Positions 30,075 to 33,424 of a DNA stretch of 33,424 nt are shown here, in pieces. The notes under the pieces are model-generated. The model worked only from the letters and a program-made list of their open reading frames with translations. It was not told the origin of the DNA and made no database searches. The stretch is from Candidatus Gastranaerophilales bacterium (lineage in GTDB: Bacteria; Cyanobacteriota; Vampirovibrionia; Gastranaerophilales; Gastranaerophilaceae): positions 1-33,424 of the forward strand of contig CALUYX010000010.1 in assembly GCA_944325115.1 (NCBI GenBank). The letters are read 5' to 3'. A program made the translations under genes and the position numbers. Position 1 is the stretch's first letter. Each line of letters begins with the position of its first letter.

Positions 30075-30728
30075 CTATCCCAAGATATTTTCTTTAATTG
30101 CCTTTATGGCAGCCTGTGTTCTGTCATCAACAGAGAGCTTTTGTAATATATTACAAACATGAACTTTTGTGGTATTGACCGATATGTTTAATTTTTTGGC
30201 TATTTGCTGATTTGAATTTCCATCCGCCAACAAAGAAAGTACTTTTTTCTCCTTAAGAGTCAGATTATATGTGTCATCACTTTTTTGCTTGTGCGAATTC
30301 ATTGTCCTTGTCGTATTTAGTACATACCTTGAAACCGCAGAGTCAAACCAGAGATTGCCGTTCATAATATCACTAATTAACTCTATAAGTTTATCAGGTT
30401 TTATGTCTTTTGAGCAATATGCACTAATTCCCGCTTCAAGGCATTTTACAACTTCATCCTCTTCGTTATGAGAAGTAAGAACAATAACCTTTATTTTTTT
30501 ATACATCTTTTTAATTTCTTGCGTCGCCTTTACGCCATTTATCCCCGGCAGACCCAAATCCATAATCACAAGCTGTATATCATAAAGCGCGAGCTTCTCG
30601 TAAGCTTCCTGCGCACAAGATGCTTCATAAACATTGTCTACAAAATCCACATCCCTTAAGGAAGTCTTAAGAGCAAAGCGTGTAAGCGCATGGTCCTCTA
30701 CTAAAAGAATATTGTATTTCTTACCCAT
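30075..30728 (-). CDS. Response regulator, NarL/FixJ type (217 aa)
   Basis: A receiver domain has LLVEDHALTRFALK, phospho-acceptor Asp in LVIMDLGLPGINGV, VIVLTSHNEED and AYCSKDIKPD. A linker follows, and then a LuxR-type HTH: LTLKEKKVLSLLADGNSNQQIAKKLNI, then SVNTTKVHVCNILQKL. It acts as a two-component transcription factor; its partner kinase and target genes are unknown. It is first in a two-gene unit with the second regulator, probably leaderless (TATAAT six bases before the ATG). It faces gatC across a shared palindromic TTGCAA. Confidence 0.9.
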   Translation of the reverse strand: MGKKYNILLVEDHALTRFALKTSLRDVDFVDNVYEASCAQEAYEKLALYDIQLVIMDLGLPGINGVKATQEIKKMYKKIKVIVLTSHNEEDEVVKCLEAGISAYCSKDIKPDKLIELISDIMNGNLWFDSAVSRYVLNTTRTMNSHKQKSDDTYNLTLKEKKVLSLLADGNSNQQIAKKLNISVNTTKVHVCNILQKLSVDDRTQAAIKAIKENILG

Positions 30729-30734
30729 TTTTAA

Positions 30735-30764
30735 ATTATATTACAATTATTTCGTGTTTTGCAA
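30735..30764 (-). promoter_or_regulatory. Promoter of the response-regulator pair
   Basis: TTGCAA (30764-30759; palindromic), 18 bases, TATAAT (30740-30735). Six bases to the ATG at 30728 and no ribosome binding site. Confidence 0.6.
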
Positions 30765-30770
30765 GATATT

Positions 30771-30799
30771 TTGCATTATTTATATTTTTTTGATATCTT
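30771..30799 (+). promoter_or_regulatory. Promoter of gatC-pyrG
   Basis: TTGCAT (30771-30776), 17 bases, TATCTT (30794-30799) with TGA before the -10. The leader includes AAAGGA before the ATG at 30825. Confidence 0.45.
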
Positions 30800-30824
30800 A
30801 ACTACAAGGTAAAGGAATTTTATT

Positions 30825-31106
30825 ATGATAGAAATAAAAGATGTAGAACACGTTGCAAAACTTGCAAGACTGGAGTTGAGTGAAGAAGAAAAAGTTAAGT
30901 TTTCAAAACAACTTGGCGACATCTTAAAATATGTGGAACAAATGAATGAGGTAGACACAACAGGTGTTGAACCTATGAATCATGCAATTGAGTTTTACAA
31001 TGTTATGCGTGAAGATGTAGAAAAATACGAAAATACACGCGAAGAATTGATGGCAAATGCACCTGAATCAGAATCCGACTTTTTCAAGGTGCCAAAAATT
31101 AATTAG
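30825..31106 (+). CDS. gatC: Aspartyl/glutamyl-tRNA amidotransferase subunit C
   Basis: GatC is the small scaffold of the GatCAB complex that converts Glu-tRNA(Gln) and Asp-tRNA(Asn) to the amidated forms. The 93-residue protein is of normal length and has the family layout: VEHVAKLARLELSEEEKVKF at the N-terminus, then LGDILKYVEQMNEVDTTGVEPMNH, ending in the usual FKVPKI. gatA and gatB are elsewhere. It is 19 bases upstream of pyrG and AAAGGA precedes the ATG. Confidence 0.95.
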   Translation: MIEIKDVEHVAKLARLELSEEEKVKFSKQLGDILKYVEQMNEVDTTGVEPMNHAIEFYNVMREDVEKYENTREELMANAPESESDFFKVPKIN

Positions 31107-31125
31107 AGTGCTTCTGGGGTAAAAA

Positions 31126-32730
31126 ATGACTAAATATATCTTTATAACAGGCGGTGTAGTAAGCTCTTTAGGTAAGGGCATTGTAGCCGCCTCTTTAGGC
31201 AATCTTTTAAGGGCAAGAGGCTTTAGTGTTACAATTCAAAAATTTGACCCGTATATTAATGTCGACCCCGGAACAATGAGCCCGTTTCAGCACGGAGAGG
31301 TTTTTGTAACCGATGACGGGGCAGAAACCGACCTTGACCTTGGGCACTATGAAAGATTTACAAATACATCTTTAGGTAAATTTAACAATGTCACTTCAGG
31401 AAGTGTTTATCAAACGGTAATAAACAAAGAGCGTCAAGGCGAGTATCTTGGCGCAACCGTTCAGACAATCCCGCATATAACAAATGAAATTAAGTCAAGA
31501 ATACAAAAGGTTGCAAAACAATTTAATCCTGACTTTTTAATAGCAGAAATAGGCGGTACAATAGGCGACATTGAAGGACTACCCTTTATTGAATCAATCA
31601 GACAATTCCGCTCTGAGGTGGGAATTGGTAATTCTATTTCAATCCATGTTACCTTGCTTCCATATCTGCCGACATCGGGAGAATTAAAAACAAAACCCTC
31701 TCAACACAGTGTAAACACTCTAAGAAGTTTTGGTATTCAACCTGAAATATTGGTACTTAGAACACAAGTTCCCGTGTCACAATCAGAAAAAGACAAAATT
31801 GCTCTTTTCTGCTCTGTTTCAAAAGAATGCGTTATAGAGTGCAAAGATATGGACACAATCTATGAAGTACCTTTGGCACTTGAAGAACAAGGCATGGCAC
31901 AGAGTGTATTGAAACTATTAAATTGCAAATCAAAAGCGCCAAATCTGAAAAACTGGAAAGATTTGGTTGATAAAATCAAACACCCAAAACAAGAACTCAC
32001 CGTAGCTCTTGCGGGCAAATATACAGAACTTAACGACGCATATATTTCGGTTGTGGAATCACTTAAACATGCCGGATGTGCCTATGATACAAAAATAAAA
32101 ATCAAATGGTTGGCATCTGAAGAATGTACAAGCGAGTCCAAAGCAAAAGAAATGCTAAAAGATGTTGACGCCCTTGTAGTACCCGGAGGATTCGGTTTTA
32201 GGGGCATTGAAGGCAAGTTAAACGTTATTAAATATGCAAGAGAAAACAATTTGCCGTTTTTGGGACTTTGCCTTGGTATGCAATGTGCAGTAATTGAGTA
32301 TGCAAGAAATGTGGCAGGTCTAAAGGGTGCAAATTCTACAGAGTTTGATGAAAAAACTCCATACCCTGTTATCGACCTTATGGCAGAGCAAAAAAATGTC
32401 GGCGGATATGGCGGCACAATGCGCTTAGGAGCATACGAATGCCACTTAAAAGACGGCACAAAATCTCAAAAGGCGTATGGCAAAAAAATTATTTCAGAAC
32501 GCCACAGGCACAGATATGAATTTAACAATGATTACAAGAAAATAATTGAAGATGCCGGTCTTATAATAAGCGGTAAGTCCCCTGACGGACTTTTGGCAGA
32601 AATGGTAGAATACCCTAAAAACGACTGGTTTGTGGCTTGCCAATTCCACCCTGAATTTAAGTCAAGACCTGAAAATGCTCATCCGCTATTTTTAGGACTT
32701 ATTAAAACGGCCATAAAAAATAAAAAATAA
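31126..32730 (+). CDS. pyrG: CTP synthase
   Basis: PyrG aminates UTP to CTP using glutamine and ATP. The 534-residue protein has a synthetase domain starting [20 protein letters not shown], with [22 protein letters not shown] and [18 protein letters not shown] class I glutamine amidotransferase domain follows, with nucleophile Cys in [11 protein letters not shown] near residue 385 and the His-Glu of HPEF near the end. GGGGT precedes the ATG. Its stop directly abuts the stop of the periplasmic gene on the other strand. Confidence 0.97.
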   Translation: MTKYIFITGGVVSSLGKGIVAASLGNLLRARGFSVTIQKFDPYINVDPGTMSPFQHGEVFVTDDGAETDLDLGHYERFTNTSLGKFNNVTSGSVYQTVINKERQGEYLGATVQTIPHITNEIKSRIQKVAKQFNPDFLIAEIGGTIGDIEGLPFIESIRQFRSEVGIGNSISIHVTLLPYLPTSGELKTKPSQHSVNTLRSFGIQPEILVLRTQVPVSQSEKDKIALFCSVSKECVIECKDMDTIYEVPLALEEQGMAQSVLKLLNCKSKAPNLKNWKDLVDKIKHPKQELTVALAGKYTELNDAYISVVESLKHAGCAYDTKIKIKWLASEECTSESKAKEMLKDVDALVVPGGFGFRGIEGKLNVIKYARENNLPFLGLCLGMQCAVIEYARNVAGLKGANSTEFDEKTPYPVIDLMAEQKNVGGYGGTMRLGAYECHLKDGTKSQKAYGKKIISERHRHRYEFNNDYKKIIEDAGLIISGKSPDGLLAEMVEYPKNDWFVACQFHPEFKSRPENAHPLFLGLIKTAIKNKK

Positions 32731-33327
32731 CTATTCAGGATTTGCAACCCTTGCAAGACCTTCTACACATACATCCAAATTAGAAAAAATTACCCGTGCA
32801 ACACTTGGGGTTGGATAAAGTATTCTTGCGTATATAATTTGATTACTTTCCCAATTGTCCGTCGTATCAATTGCTCTTAGCGTACCGTATAATTTTGCGC
32901 CCTGCATAAAGCTTATTGACTTAAAATTGTCCCTATCCGAAAAAACAACCTGATAATGTCCCTCGGGGATGATTTTTCCGTACGAATCGATAATTGCACT
33001 TGACAAGACTACATTTGGCTTAGAATCATTAATTTCTTTTGCAGTCATATTACCCATTTCGCCGGACACATCGGATTTATAGTTCTTAAGCACTGGGTCA
33101 TTCTCAGGTTTGTTCCTGTTTAGAAAATCTTTAAACTTTAAAATAAGACCCTTGCGTTGATTTTTTACCCTATCAACCGCCTCGTCAAATTGTTGTTGCG
33201 TAACAGGTTTTTGATTACCGAAAGGATTATCAATAAAATCCACATCCATATCAAGCATACTATCCTCTGCAGCGAGGGCTGCTGATACGATTGACAAAAC
33301 AAACAATGTTGTTAATAACTTCTTCAT
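32731..33327 (-). CDS. Periplasmic protein of unknown function (198 aa)
   Basis: Not recognised. A signal peptide (MKKLLTTLFVLSIVSAALA) is cut before AEDS. An acidic helical region follows (about 25-75), and then a beta-rich part with VVLSSAIIDSYGKIIPEGHYQVVF and IYARILYPTPSVARVIFSN. The layout suggests a soluble exported beta-sandwich protein. It has one Cys (near residue 186) and no lipobox. It is probably leaderless (TATCAT six bases before the ATG). Confidence 0.7.
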   Translation of the reverse strand: MKKLLTTLFVLSIVSAALAAEDSMLDMDVDFIDNPFGNQKPVTQQQFDEAVDRVKNQRKGLILKFKDFLNRNKPENDPVLKNYKSDVSGEMGNMTAKEINDSKPNVVLSSAIIDSYGKIIPEGHYQVVFSDRDNFKSISFMQGAKLYGTLRAIDTTDNWESNQIIYARILYPTPSVARVIFSNLDVCVEGLARVANPE

Positions 33328-33333
33328 AATTCC

Positions 33334-33361
33334 ATGATAATAAATTAATCTGATATGTAAA
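33334..33361 (-). promoter_or_regulatory. Promoter of the 198-aa periplasmic gene
   Basis: TTTACA (33361-33356), 16 bases, TATCAT (33339-33334), then six bases to the ATG at 33327. No clear ribosome binding site (GGA directly before the start is too close). Confidence 0.4.
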
Positions 33362-33376
33362 GGAAATTTACAAAGA

Positions 33377-33404
33377 TTTGCAATAAAAGTAAAAATTGTA
33401 TAAT
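33377..33404 (+). promoter_or_regulatory. Promoter at window end
   Basis: TTTGCA (33377-33382), 16 bases, TATAAT (33399-33404) preceded by TG. Six bases to the ATG at 33411. Confidence 0.5.
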
Positions 33405-33410
33405 GGTATC

Positions 33411-33424
33411 ATGAGTCGAAACTT
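33411..33424 (+). CDS. Start of a gene cut by the window end
   Basis: ATG followed by AGT CGA AAC (Met-Ser-Arg-Asn) runs off the window. The call rests on a perfect TATAAT exactly six bases upstream, the arrangement seen before other predicted leaderless genes here. Nothing about the product can be said. Confidence 0.35.

Overview
The window is an AT-rich bacterial chromosome segment, tightly packed with about 37 genes. The envelope and gene set suggest a gut-type 'Melainabacteria' (Gastranaerophilales, non-photosynthetic relatives of Cyanobacteria). The clues are a CsaB-type pyruvyl transferase, unusual secreted and membrane proteins, LuxR-type response regulators without nearby kinases, GatC, and a Cys/His protein motif of a kind I associate with this group. 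This assignment is inference, about 55-60% sure; no rRNA or tRNA gene is present to settle it. No mobile element, CRISPR array or phage block was seen.

Layout. Bases 1-6005 hold the end of corA, an HI0933-type flavoprotein and folK (minus), then ftsH followed by two overlapping genes for the small and large subunits of a corrinoid iron-sulfur protein (CFeSP, AcsD and AcsC). The AcsC gene is interrupted and short. Bases 6002-11160 are one minus-strand operon: PfkB-like protein, csaB (interrupted), a HisA-HisIE trifunctional fusion, hisD and a DUF374 acyltransferase. Bases 11246-14601 hold a short-chain dehydrogenase overlapping a B12-binding radical SAM protein, a DUF2023 protein, a small ferredoxin and a secreted coiled-coil protein. 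Bases 14602-19768 hold recJ, a Bax-inhibitor-like membrane protein, coaE, agmatinase, and a TonB-C-like protein broken by an amber codon.

Bases 19897-27051 are the least familiar part. They hold a 493-residue glycine-rich hydrophobic protein, ugd and uxs (UDP-glucose to UDP-xylose), and then a structured RNA leader resembling a cobalamin riboswitch. The leader precedes three unrecognised genes and a pilin-like protein carrying a phage tail-collar-like segment. Bases 27052-33424 hold two paralogous secreted helical proteins, a pentapeptide-repeat protein, two response regulators, gatC, pyrG, a periplasmic protein and the first codons of another gene.

Three cross-cutting observations stand out. 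(1) About ten transcription-unit-first genes have a -10 box ending 6-7 bases before the ATG and no Shine-Dalgarno sequence, which predicts leaderless mRNAs. (2) Three genes (acsC, csaB, TonB-C-like) are cut by in-frame stops although the downstream reading frame is fully preserved. (3) Corrinoid chemistry recurs: CFeSP subunits, a B12-binding radical SAM protein and a cobalamin-riboswitch-like leader, with no CO dehydrogenase in view. Convergent gene pairs abut or overlap, leaving no room for ordinary terminators.
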